A stretch of 64,000 nt of DNA from Jaltomata sinuosa (Eukaryota; Streptophyta; Magnoliopsida; Solanales; Solanaceae): NCBI GenBank assembly GCA_003996215.1, contig QJPP01007518.1, forward strand, positions 1,292,926-1,356,925, written 5' to 3'. This document shows, piece by piece, positions 1 to 10,131 of the stretch; the stretch's first letter is position 1, and the number at the start of each line of letters is the position of its first letter. A program made the translations under genes and the position numbers. The notes beneath the pieces are model-generated. The model saw only the letters and a list, made by a program, of their open reading frames with translations. It did not search any database and was not told the DNA's origin.

Positions 1-120
1 AATGAAGAACATAGAAATATTATCTTCGGACATTAACGAAAAAAATATTTCAGTATCATTATATTCTTCTTAACATCTACATACTTTTGCAACTTCATAT
101 TTTTTTGGTCCTATACTACA

Positions 121-763
121 CTATCGTACATGCTTTGGGTATCTAGGGTACGCTACGTGCGCCATGTCCGCTAAAAGTAGCTGATACAAGGAATGGGGCG
201 GCCGATGTAGTATTACCAGGTTTTCATTTTGTTGCATTCTTCCCAGTTTTGTCAGGTGATTCGCACAGTTATTTCCTTGTCTCAGATCATGCATCATGGA
301 GATCCCGAGCTCGGACAGAAGACGCCGGCACTCCTCTATCACGGCTCAATTGGGGTGACTGTCGACGGCGTCTCCCATTGCTCAGCAGCATCAAGGCATC
401 GCTCGAGTCGGTCTCGATGATGACGTTCTTCAGACTATAGTTCTTCGTAAGGGTCACACCGCCGTGTACGGCCCACACTTCCACCGTGAGGCACGACGTC
501 GCTACCACACCGAGTCGGCCGACGAATCTGCCTACTCATCTCCCCTTATCGTCCCGTGCAATACCTCCGAATCCCGCCAGCCCCGAGTTTGGCATGAAAC
601 TCCCGTCCGTATTGATCTTGATGAATCCCGATGAAGGGAACGACCAGCTGATATAGACAGGCACATCTCTCTGTCGGGGTGCTGATCGAACGCGACAATC
701 TTCACCACTGAGGAAATGATAACTACTCCACTGATTTGTAATCGCCGGGAAATAGACTGCCAT
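121..763 (-). pseudogene. Broken RNase H-like (RVT_3) retroelement fragment
   Basis: On the minus strand, residues such as SSGFIKINTDGSF and GFGGIARDDKGR match the start of the plant RNase H-like (reverse-transcriptase-like, RVT_3) domain, where INTDGS carries the first catalytic Asp. The match continues with a stretch containing IIETDSSDAL, the usual later acidic motif, and then with RQGNNCANHLTK, the late domain motif. The reading frame is interrupted by a TGA at 536-538 that lies in frame between the first two segments, and by a frame change near 340-350, so no intact protein can be made. It is probably a remnant of a LINE-type element or of a solo RNase H-like gene. No reverse transcriptase domain is visible in the window; it could lie beyond the left edge. 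Confidence 0.75.
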
Positions 764-883
764 CGTTAGTTACCTAAATGAGACGATCGAGAATGAAACG
801 GATTGATCAAAGCTACTATTAACCTTTTCAATTTTAGTAATTACCTAAGTTGTATAGTAAGTAACTTATTTATATAGAGATAA

Positions 884-1173
884 TGCACAAGTACCCCCTA
901 AACTATACTCGAAGTTGCTATGACACACCTAAACTTTACAGAGGTCCTATTACCCCCCTAAACTCACTTTTTCTGTATTTTTGTACTCCTTTTTGCTAAC
1001 GTGGCTGCCAAGTAGCAAAATATTTTTGTGCTCCTTTTATGCTGACTTGGCATCCATGTCAGCACAAAAGGAGCAAAAAAATACAGAAAAAATGAGTTTA
1101 GGGGGTAATAGGATCCCTGTAAAGTTTAGGTGTGTCATAGCAACTTCGGGTATAGTTTAGAGAGGTACTTGTC
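884..1173. mobile_element. Foldback MITE, about 290 bp
   Basis: The left arm (ACAAGTACCCCCTAAACTAT onward) and the right arm are long imperfect inverted copies of each other, each over 100 bp, with a short loop around 1010-1050. Both arms carry the same order of blocks: CTAAACTATA, GTTGCTATGACACACC, CTAAACTTTACAG, then a CCCCCTAAACTCA block and a TTCTGTATTTTT block. There is no coding capacity. I could not define a clean target-site duplication, so the superfamily is left open. Confidence 0.75.
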
Positions 1174-1466
1174 AGTTATAAAAAAAAAAAGGATACAATG
1201 TAGGTCCGGTAGGTTTTTTGTGTTTGATTCCGAGAAAAATATTCTCTAACGAAAACATTTTCCATCAAAATGTAAAAAACGACTTCCTCACTTATGAGCC
1301 GAAGTCATTTCCTTACGATTATCTTGACGTCTAACTTCACATGACTAGTTCTAGTTAACACTACATGTTTGTCCGGGAGATATACAAAATATGAACTTGG
1401 ATATACTTCACAAGTTCGAACTCGGAATAAAACATGGTATCGTGGAAAACCTCCTTGCTCAAGGTT

Positions 1467-1985
1467 AGTACTTTCTCCATTTTAATTTGTTTGGCCTACT
1501 TTGACTTAACACAGAGTTTAAGAAAATAAATAAGACTTTTGAATATATCCTTAAGGACCTGGTTCCTTATTCGATCCTTGGTAAATTTATAGGCTATTTC
1601 ATTTTCTTAGTCACATAAAGGGTATCTATAAGTCACAATAGTTAACTAATTGAGATGGTTAACTAATCGAGATGGTCATGATGGATTGGCAATCTTTCCT
1701 TTTAAATATTTCTTAAATTTTTTTTAGTACTTTCTCCATCCTATATTAGTTGTCCATTTTTCTTTTTACACGTTTTTTTATAAATTATAAATAAGAAGGG
1801 TATTTTACTAATTTACCCTTTGAGAAACTAATTTTCAAACTTGTTTACACTTTTAAAAAGAATTAATTGTACATGTAAAATGAGAAAAATGTAATTGATT
1901 ATGTCTTGATTTTGTAAATTGATAAGTAATTTGGGATAACTATTTATAGTAACGTGAACAACTAATATGGGACCGGGAAATAATC
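1467..1985. repeat. Two degenerate Stowaway-like MITE remnants
   Basis: AGTACTTTCTCCATTTTAAT at about 1467 and TAGTACTTTCTCCATCCTAT at about 1727 resemble the CTCCCTCCGT terminus of Stowaway-like MITEs. The second copy seems to end near AACTAATATGGGACCGGGAA (about 1963-1982). The rest of 1180-2190 is AT-rich with nothing else recognisable. Confidence 0.4.
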
Positions 1986-2194
1986 TGTATCTCTCTCTTT
2001 TTTGCTTTTGTGATCAAATACAATTGATCAAATGCATAGTCCTGAGATGAGGATGATAAAGGGTGAACATGGTGACATAGTCAAATGAGAAAAGCAAAAT
2101 GTAGCTAAACATTAGAACATGTCCAAATTATAGTTCAAATTGTGACCTCTTAGCAATATAATTAGATCGTCTCAAACTATAGAGTAAATTTCAT

Positions 2195-2244
2195 GTACAA
2201 ATACGAGATATCGGACTACACAATTAGAAACGTAATTTAGGTAC
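2195..2244. promoter_or_regulatory. Two GTAC cores upstream of MIR398 (candidate SPL7 sites)
   Basis: GTAC occurs at 2195-2198 and 2241-2244, roughly 215-260 bp upstream of the TATA box of the MIR398 locus. GTAC is the core recognised by the copper-deficiency regulator SPL7, which activates MIR398 genes in Arabidopsis. A 4-base palindrome occurs often by chance, so this is only a positional suggestion. Confidence 0.35.
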
Positions 2245-2456
2245 TCTGTAAAATACAATAATTTACAACATTTCTATTTCTTTATTAATTATGACGTTTG
2301 TTTATTAAGCTAATTAAGGCATTTTTATGAATATTATACTATAGGTTAATTATTACATTAATGGTTTCAGAGATATGACAACATAGTATCCATATATTCT
2401 CTTTGTGTTGATAGAATGACCACATTTTGATGCTACAATTTGTTCACAAATGGCAC

Positions 2457-2464
2457 TATAAATA
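2457..2464 (+). promoter_or_regulatory. TATA box of the MIR398 locus
   Basis: TATAAATA lies in CACTATAAATAGATACC, about 65 bp upstream of the start of the hairpin. This spacing suits a Pol II start near 2490 and a short leader before the precursor stem. Confidence 0.6.
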
Positions 2465-2521
2465 GATACCAATATATGTTTGATTTATTCTCATAATTAT
2501 ATTGTGAATGATGATGAACAA

Positions 2522-2637
2522 TGGTGAACCCCAGAGGAGTGTACTGGGAACACAGGTGCATTTCGGTCCTTTTTCTTGTAATTTCTGGACCAAAATATAC
2601 TTGTGTTCTCAGGTCACCCCTTTGGGATCACCTTGTT
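2522..2637 (+). ncRNA. MIR398: miR398 precursor hairpin
   Basis: The 3' arm at 2602-2622 reads TGTGTTCTCAGGTCACCCCT plus one T, which is the 21-nt miR398a sequence as I know it. The 5' arm (GGAGTGTACTGGGAACACAG, about 2537-2556) pairs with it as the star strand. Pairing extends outward (GGTGAACCCC against the GGGATCACC region) and inward (TTTCGGTCC against GGACCAAAA), giving one stem-loop of about 115 nt with a small loop. miR398 guides cleavage of mRNAs for Cu/Zn superoxide dismutases (CSD1, CSD2), their copper chaperone CCS and cytochrome oxidase subunit COX5b-1, saving copper for plastocyanin. The mature position on the 3' arm, the TATA box and the GTAC cores upstream all agree with this family. 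The primary transcript ends are unknown. The listed short ORF over this hairpin (from 2521) is not a gene. Confidence 0.9.
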
Positions 2638-3295
2638 ATTTCCATTTCGTATCGTATTCTGGTTTTAGAGAATGATATATCTATGTATTCATCATTCAGT
2701 ACTTATAGATTGTGAGTTTTTCTACTCTTTTATGATTGTCCTCGAATGCTATTCGATCGATCAAGGTATTATCATCTCGCTACTAAAATTTTCTGAGATT
2801 TATACTTACAATAAGTGTTGACGTATTTTTATTTTGTTGAAAAATTATCGAAGAGCTGATTAATTCCGTCAACTCCAGCACCATCAATGGGTGGTTTTTT
2901 ATTTCTCATGACCGTTCAACAGATTTTTTCATCGAAATTTCAAGAAATTCCAATAATGTCCTCATCAAATACATTTGGTTGTGTGCACTTTTTTTTTTTG
3001 TTCATTTGAGAATATGATACATTACATCAAAAGGAAAAAAATAGAATTTTTTTTTATTCTAAGATCAAAAAAAAAAAAGAATGTACAGTATCTCTTTAAT
3101 CTGAAATCAACGGTGTTTTGGTACATCCTATAAATGATAAATCTATCTAGCGTTCGATACTTATTTTGGAGTTCGATTTATTCGACTCGCGTGGATAGAT
3201 CTCGAGTACCAAATAGTTAAACCAAAAAAGTTAATATTTTCTTTTTTATTTCTAGTTTTAGTCCACCTATGATATAATCTTAGATAAGAGGTAGT

Positions 3296-3682
3296 AGAAG
3301 ATGCGCATTAGGGTAGAAGGTTAGTAGAAAGCAGTGTGTTGTCTTGTTATCATCCATACTACTAGTTATAATAGTATTGCTCCGGTAGTTCTTTGTTGTA
3401 TGATTGGACTTGTTCGGAACTTTTGGAATGATTCAGTTACCATGCGATTCTACTGGGGGATCTTAACAATGAAGACTCATATGGAACGGATGCATTGTTA
3501 TTATTTTTTATTGCTTATAATTCGACTATCATATTATTTTGTTATAGTTACTCCCTTTTTTTGAATTGCTTTGAACGATTTTTCTTGAGTTAAGGGTCTA
3601 TCGAAAACAATCTCTCAACACTTGAGGTAGATATAATGTTTGTTAATCTCCCCAAACTGTATTCTGTAGGATTATACTGAGG
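3296..3682 (+). mobile_element. Degenerate TTG-tailed SINE-like retroposon
   Basis: The segment contains TTAGGGTAGAAGGTTAGTAG near its start and, further on, TTGAGTTAAGGGTCTATCGA, AACAATCTCTCAACACTTGA and AGGATTATACTGAG. This block order is shared with the better copy at 5368-5719. The (TTG)n tail is lost at the junction with the next MITE. Confidence 0.55.
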
Positions 3683-4046
3683 GGGCGTTTGGCCATAAGA
3701 AATTTTTAGTTTTTTTTGAAAAATTATTTCACTTTATTCTAAAATTGATGTTTGGCCATAAAATTTTCAAATACAACTTGAATATTTGGAAAAGTGAAAA
3801 CAACCAAATACCTGTTTTCACTATTTTCACCTTTTAAATTTTTTTTTTGAAAAAAAATCTAATTTTTTTATTTTTATAAAATAACCTCATTTAAGATATA
3901 TTTTATTTTTAAATCATATTTTATGCTTGTTTAGAAAATACATTTAAAGTCTAGATTATTATTATAAAACTTAAGGACAAACACAACTCTAACTTTTAAA
4001 ATTTCAAAAAAGTGAAATTGTTTTTGATATTTATGGCCAAACGGGG
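3683..4046. mobile_element. MITE with GTTTGGCCATA inverted ends
   Basis: The element starts GGGGCGTTTGGCCATAAG and ends TATGGCCAAACGGGG, so the termini are inverted repeats; an internal TTTGGCCATAAAATTTTCAA block repeats the theme. A TGA flanks each side, which would fit the 3-bp duplication of PIF/Harbinger elements, but the exact edges are uncertain. It is AT-rich and non-coding. Confidence 0.6.
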
Positions 4047-4103
4047 TCTGAATATGTTATTGTTATTGTTGTATATTTTCTTTTCTATTCATATTTTGTG
4101 TAC

Positions 4104-4810
4104 TCTCTCCGTTCCAAATTGATTGAACTATTTTGACTTGGCACGGAGTTTAAAAAAATAAATGTACTCTTGTGACCTTAAATATGCCATGTGAAAAGTT
4201 AAAATTAAGAGTTACTAAAAATGAAAAAGGGTCATTCTTTTTTAAACGGACTAAAATAAAAAGTAGGTCAAACAAATTAAAGATCCATTTGACCATAAAT
4301 TCCCAGGTAAAATTTGGGGAAAATTTTGGCAAATAGTATTTGTCCATACAATTTGTCATTATTTGACAATTTTTTTTGGCAAATAACCCAAATTCTCAAA
4401 TGCTAGAAAAAATTAGTATTTGAGCCAAATCTCATTATTTGGGAGCTTTTAAAAGTTCAAATTCTATACCAAACTTTTATCGTTTACAAAAACACCCTTT
4501 ATTTATTTAAATTCTACACCAACTTTTATCTTTAAAAGGAACAATAATCGTGCTTCACTACTTGTTATTTGCTGCAACGAAGATTCAACTGATTTATTGC
4601 GTAAGTCATGAATTTTGTTATATCGACGTTTCATCTTGCTATGTAATACAAATTTGTATAAATCATATTTTTTTTAAAGTGAAATATATTTTTCAAATAT
4701 TATAATTAAACACATGGTGAAATTTTACCCAAATCTTCATCTAAATAATATTTACCAAAAAATATTTGAAAATATATAGTCAAACGCTAGCTAAAATAGA
4801 GGGAGTAATT
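4104..4810. mobile_element. Stowaway-like MITE split by a second AT-rich insertion
   Basis: The left end is TACTCTCTCCGTTCCAAATT and the right end AGAGGGAGTA, the CTCCCTCCGT-type terminus flanked by TA. The body down to AAGTAGGTCAAACAAATTA (about 4279) is usual for this family. A second element, roughly 4270-4790, begins near CATTTGACCATAAATTCCCA and ends near TAGTCAAACGCTAGC, and seems to be nested inside. The edges are approximate. Confidence 0.55.
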
Positions 4811-4988
4811 TTTTCCTTTCTTTGAGTTGCCTACGGGTAAGAAATGAGCTAAAAAGAGGAGTGGAGTGTAAATTCCCATATTACCCTCCATTTCATCTCA
4901 AAACTACACACCGGCAAATTCTCCGTCACAATCTCAAAACCCCCACCGGCGTACTGAGAGTCGACTGTCCGTACAAATTCCGGCGAAA

Positions 4989-7900
4989 ATGGACTCAGGT
5001 CAAATAAAGGAGAAGGATTTGTTCAAAGGTGCTGAATGTGGTGATTCATCGCTCTTCAAATCACTTACCGAAGAACAGCTCCTCAAAGCCCTCTCTCTCC
5101 GTAATGAAGATGCTCGTTCTCTCCTTCATGTTGCTGTATCTTCTGGACACACCGAGGTTCTTTCAATCTCAGCAAAAAAAAAAGGGTTAAATGTTTTTTT
5201 AAGATGAGAAAAACTTGGGCTTCTGAACTCCTTTGACGGAAAATTACATTGTATATATAATGTTAAGATCATTTTTTTATGTATGAGTTAATGGTCAAAA
5301 ACACACGCTGAGTATCCCAATTTTTTGAGTTTCATACCTGAATTATCAGGACTTTAGATAGGAAGGTGTGGCGGTCGCGTATTAGGATAGAAGGTTAGTA
5401 CGGAGTAGAGCGTCGTGGTGTCTTTAGAAGGTTTAGGGTTGTTGGTGTCTGTCGTAGTATTAGTCACACCCTGTAGCCTTGCTTTTGATATCTATTGCCA
5501 TATGTTGTTTTTGTGTCGATCACCTTATTATTTTATTGTTGTATTGTTTTCTCTTCACTATTTTCTCCGTCTTGTACTTGGATTTGTTGCACTTGGGCCG
5601 AGGGTCTCTTAGAAACAACCTCTCTACCTCCACGAGGTAGTGGTAAGGTCTGCGTACAATCTACCCTCCTCAGGCCCCACTTGTGGGGATTCACTGGGTA
5701 TGTTGTTGTTGTTGTTGTACCTGAATTATCAGGTGTGCGTGTTTCCTACCAACTATTTATCAAAATACACCCCAACTATCATTTGTTCACTCTTTTCTTT
5801 TTTACCTAAATGGTGGTGATACTTCAGTAAGAAAAGTGAAAAATTGATTGTTGAAGTTGTTTTGATAAATAGTTGGTTAACTCATACGTCTAATAGTTCA
5901 GGTATAAAACTCAAATAACCGGGATACAATATGTTTTTGACTCTTCTATTTTATGTATGTATATAGTAGATGTTGAATCTTCTTGCTTCTTCGTGTATTT
6001 ATTTCTTCATATTTTTGAACCCCATTTATGGAAATCCTTGTTCCACCAATGGGCTTTTGTACTTCCTCCAAAAAAAGGAAAGATTGGTGGAGCTTGAAGT
6101 AGGAGAATTAGTTTTTTAATGGAAATCTCTTGTTGATGTCTTAATCTTTTTGAGATAAATTTATATATTTTGAAACTAGGCAACATGTTTGATGTTTTTC
6201 CTTGTCCAAGATTCAAACTTTGTGAACTTTTACCAATATATTGAAATGCATCTTTACAACAATAACATATCCAGTGTAATCTCACAATGGGATCAGTAGG
6301 ATGTACACACACCTTACCCCTATCTTTGTTGGGGGTAGAGAGACTGCTTCCGATTGACCCTCGGTTCAAAAGAAGTGTAATCAAACAAGATTGAAAGGAA
6401 AATAACGACAACAAAATAGCAAGATAAATAAAGCAAATGAAGCAACGTGTAGTAGTATAAGGGTAGGATTGAAATGCACCTTTCTTCTCTAAATAATGGT
6501 GTCAGTCAGCGAGTGCTCGCACACTAAAACTAATCCTCTTGTTTTAAAATGTATCATATTACCATTTTGATACAGAGAGTTGTAACTTATTGTACTTTTG
6601 TGTAGTAAAAAATAAATCAGTCTAGCCATAGCTAGTTCTGGAAGTTAGTCTTATCAACTTTCAATAAGGGAAGTGTTAAAAAATATATTTGGTTAAAGGG
6701 GGTCTGGTATAAAACACATTTTTTTCGACGTTTGAAAAATCATAGTAAAAGAATTTTATGTTTGATTCTCCAAGTAGAAACAAATTTGGGGGGGGGGGGG
6801 AGTACAATTTTTATCTAATTCCTGAATGTGATGTTTACAATGTGGAGTCTTGAAGTAATAAGTGTGTGATATTTGGATTTTGGTGATTGTATATTAGGTG
6901 GTGAAGATTCTTGCAGCTGCTGATCCCTCAGTGAGTGGTAAAAATAGTGGTGATGAAGAAGGTTGGGTGCCATTGCACTCTGCAGCAAGCAGTGGTAATG
7001 TGGAAATTGTGGAGATTTTGCTTTGCAGAGGTGAGTAGTATAATAATTTTCTGTGTTGTACAAAGCCGAACAACTTATCTCGTCATATAAAGAATGTGTC
7101 TTTACAAAATTAAACAACATGTCTTAGAATGAAAATAAAGATCCAAAAGATTCCCATGCCTTTAAGAGAACGAATTTCTATAGAACTATCAGCCTTTTGG
7201 AGTTCAATTAATTTGTGTGCAGTAATTCCATTGACTTGTGGATTTTAAGGAGTAGAAGAAATTGAACTAAAAGCAGTCAGCAGATGCATTATGGATGTAC
7301 AGTTTAAAAGATATCATTATTGAATTTGTTGAGTGTTAACCTATATAAAAATCTTTTGCATTTTGCCTACCTGATATCCAATCGCACGTGTCAGCCATCT
7401 AGTAAAATCAAATGAAACCCCGCAGAAATTGAATTGAAACAACTTGTGCTCAGTTTGTGTCAACCCATCTACCCATTCTTGTATTTCACTATTTCTCCAA
7501 TGTCAAGTTAGGACTCCCTGCTCTCACGAAATCTATTACATTGCAGTTTTGTAAGATAAAACAAGGTTATCCTTGTATCAGCAATATGTTTTTGTTACCT
7601 TTAATCTCGTGTATCCTATAAGGACTCTGTTGCTGTCCCACGGAAGGAGTGACTGTGAAAGTGTACCTGCTTTTGTCAGCATTGTTTTGACAGTTTCAAT
7701 GAATTCAGTTCACTTGTTTTAATGGTTGAGCCATGAATTTGTGATATTAAATGTGAATATATTTGTAAATAGGTGCTGATGTAAACCTGAAAAATGATGG
7801 TGGCCGCACTGCTCTTCACTACGCTGCTAGCAAGGGTCGAGCGAAAATTGCTGAACTTTTGATTTCACATGGTGCTAAGATCAATGCAAAAGACAAGGTT

Positions 7901-9493
7901 TGTAATCTTATGCTTGTGACTACTCATCTCCTTGAAAAGCTTATTATGGTTAAAATTATATTTGAAAATTAGGGTGTTCATATCTTCTTGCTGTTGGTTT
8001 TATTAACATGTGATATAGGTAGGCTGCACCCCATTGCATCGTGCAGCTAGCACGGGGAACTCTGAGCTGTGCGAACTGTTAATTGAGGAAGGCGCTGAAG
8101 TTGATGAAGTTGACAAGGCAGGCGAAACGCCCTTGATGAGTGCTGTTGTATGCGGCAATAAAGAGGTAATTATGCAGAAGTTATTTCCTTTACAGGGGTT
8201 AAATGCCTTAAATCTTGTTCATGAGCTATATAGATCTGAAGGGTCATAAATATCTGGTGGCAAGTGCAGTGCAAAGATCTTTTTTTTTTTTGGTGATAAG
8301 GGAGATCTTCTTTCTTCTTTCTTCTTTTCTTGAATACTTAAAGCATGTCAAGTATCAGATATCTCATGCTGCCCCTTTTTAAGTTATTCCAATTTCCACC
8401 TTTTCATTTGGTCTGAGGAAGGACCCTTCATCTTATGCGTCTCCTTTGTCGTTATTCTACTACTTCCGCCCACTTCCCCATTTGGGAAAGAAATATAACA
8501 GCTCTATCTTTTTCTCTCCTTCTCTCCTTTGTTTGTTATGCCTGAGGTCAAACCACTGAAACCAACCTATATTTAAACAAAGTTGTTTCCCTCAGAAACA
8601 CGGTATGACACTCTGGGTTACTCACCTATGAAGTATTCCTCTGAAAAGCTCACCCGAAATCATCCAATTTATTCATGCTACCTTTAGTTACATGGGAATG
8701 GAATCGCAGCAGGTGGATGCTAATGATGCCTTTAATATTCCTGCTACTTTTAGTTAGCCGAAGTTTTAATGCTATTTGTATTACCAACAACAAACAACAA
8801 CATACTCCATGTAATCCCACAAGTGGGGTCTGGGAAGGGTAGTATGTATGCAGCCTTGGCTCTACCTTATGAAGGTACAAAGGCTGTTTCCGATAGATGC
8901 ACCGATGTCAGTGAAGTGGAAACGTCCAAAAAATAAGCTAATTTCTTTCCATAACTTTTGTGGTCCGAATTACCCAGTATGTGTATGCTGATAGGAGGTG
9001 GTAGGAACCCCGTGGATTGGTTTGAGGGGCGCAAACTGACCCGACACCACCCTTATAAATACTTATACCACATATCTTTGTTTTAGAATTGGTGGTGTGT
9101 GCTTCTGAAGCCAAGCACTACTAAAATGTTCAAGCCTCAAAATTCCCTTTGATGTACCTTGAACTTCATCAATGTTAGTATTCTTCCGAAATGAAATTCC
9201 TGTAAGCTGAGAATTCACTGCTGATACTCTCTGAAATACACTTGGTATTTTGTTTGATTCATAATTGTGCTCGTGGTTATTGCAAAAACTTTTGGTTGTA
9301 GAGAACATGCTTAAGGAGCCAAACGATAACCCACGTTGTGATTACTTTTACTTGACAGGTAGCTTTGCTCCTCATAAGACATGGAGCAGATGTTGACATT
9401 GAGGACAAGGAAGGGTACACTGTACTTGGTCGAGCTTCTAATGATCTTCGCCCTCTATTGGTCGATGCTGCAAAGATGATGCTCGAAGGATAA
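4989..9493 (+). CDS. Ankyrin-repeat protein, gankyrin/PSMD10-like
   Basis: Five exons, 4989-5156, 6898-7030, 7773-7897, 8019-8165 and 9359-9493, join in phase with GT/AG ends to a 235-residue protein. It is made almost wholly of ankyrin repeats. After an N-terminal helix (MDSGQIKEKDLFKGAECGDS) come about six repeats from residue 43 to the end, with clear TPLH-type cores: PLHSAASSGNVEIVEILL, TALHYAASKGRAKIAELL, TPLHRAASTGNSELCELL and TPLMSAVVCGNKEVALLL. Length and architecture match the plant homologues of the 26S proteasome assembly chaperone gankyrin (PSMD10/Nas6); from memory the Arabidopsis counterpart is At2g03430. In animals and yeast the family binds the C-terminus of the Rpt3 ATPase during base assembly; the same role here is inferred. 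The start is the first ATG of the frame. Intron 1 (5157-6897) and intron 4 (8166-9358) carry SINE-type insertions. Confidence 0.88.
5368..5719 (+). mobile_element. TTG-tailed SINE-like retroposon, near full length
   Basis: It begins near GTGTGGCGGTCGCGTATTAG and includes GGGCCGAGGGTCTCTTAGAA, ACCTCCACGAGGTAGTGGTA, AGGTCTGCGTACAATCTACC and CCCCACTTGTGGGGATTCAC. It ends in (TTG)n. The 3' half is that of the Solanaceae TS-type SINE family. It lies in intron 1 of the ankyrin gene in sense orientation. The ORFs that cross it are not genes. Confidence 0.8.
6254..6400 (-). mobile_element. TTG-tailed SINE-like copy, 5' truncated
   Basis: Read on the minus strand it carries the ACCCTCGGTTC-complement block, the GGTAAGGTGTGTGTACATCC block and a tail starting ACTGGATATGTTATTGTTGT. 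It lies antisense in intron 1 of the ankyrin gene. Confidence 0.7.
8782..9060. mobile_element. Two SINE fragments side by side
   Basis: 8782-8905 is a minus-strand TTG-tailed copy (AACAACAAACAACAACATAC, then CCCACAAGTGGGGTCTGGGA). 8930-9060 is a plus-strand 3' part of the tRNA-derived SINE seen complete at 33710-33950 (GGAGGTGGTAGGAACCCCGT, then GACCCGACACCACCCTTATA). Both lie in intron 4 of the ankyrin gene. Confidence 0.65.
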
Positions 9494-9835
9494 ACTCCGT
9501 GATCTTATAGTAGCATATCAGGAAACGCAAGCCAGCTCTGTAAATGATCAACATGGAACATGCTCAACTGATGAATATCTTTCTGAAACTTCTTTAGTTG
9601 TATGCGAGGAAATCTAAACGCTGTTTCTGACTAATTTACTGTATTAATTTTTACTAACTTTAAACATATATGTTCACCCCTTGAGGAAACAATATGTTAT
9701 GTATTATTGCACAATAATGGAACTTAACCTTGTTCTTCTGGCAATAATTTTTCAGTTTTCACACACTTTATTTAAACAAGAGTCAACGTTAAAGAACGGC
9801 ACTAAAATAGCGAGAAAATGATGGGGAGGTCCTTT

Positions 9836-10062
9836 TGTATGGTTTTTGGTTCCATTTGGTCGTTAATGTATAAACATGATGCTTATACATTAAGGACTAA
9901 ATGGAACCAAAATAGTGAGTAAATGGTCCTTAATCTATGGTCTTTGGCTTCATTTGGTTCTTAATATATAAACATGATTGAAATAGTCCTCCATGTATTT
10001 TGATCATATTTATACATTAACGACCAAATGGAACCAAAGTCCATACATTAAGGACCATTTTG
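9836..10062. repeat. Nested inverted repeats between two genes
   Basis: TTGGTTCCATTTGGTCGTTA at about 9846 is inverted at about 9890-9915 (TAAGGACTAAATGGAACCAA) and again near 10017-10040 (ACGACCAAATGGAACCAAAG). ATGTATAAACATGAT blocks accompany them. The order suggests a foldback element that was partly duplicated. It lies between the ankyrin gene and the PsaN-like gene and could affect either. Confidence 0.6.
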
Positions 10063-10131
10063 ATCATTTGGCCTATTTATGATGGCCCAAGCCCAACAAG
10101 ATAACTACCACTTCCATTTAGTTGAAACTAA

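Noticed and set aside
5415..5809. ORFs of 65 and 104 residues
   Set aside because: They run through a TTG-tailed SINE-like element in intron 1 of the ankyrin gene and show no domain.
6789..6801. Poly-G run as a possible promoter element
   Set aside because: It is a homopolymer in an intron, without context and prone to sequencing error.
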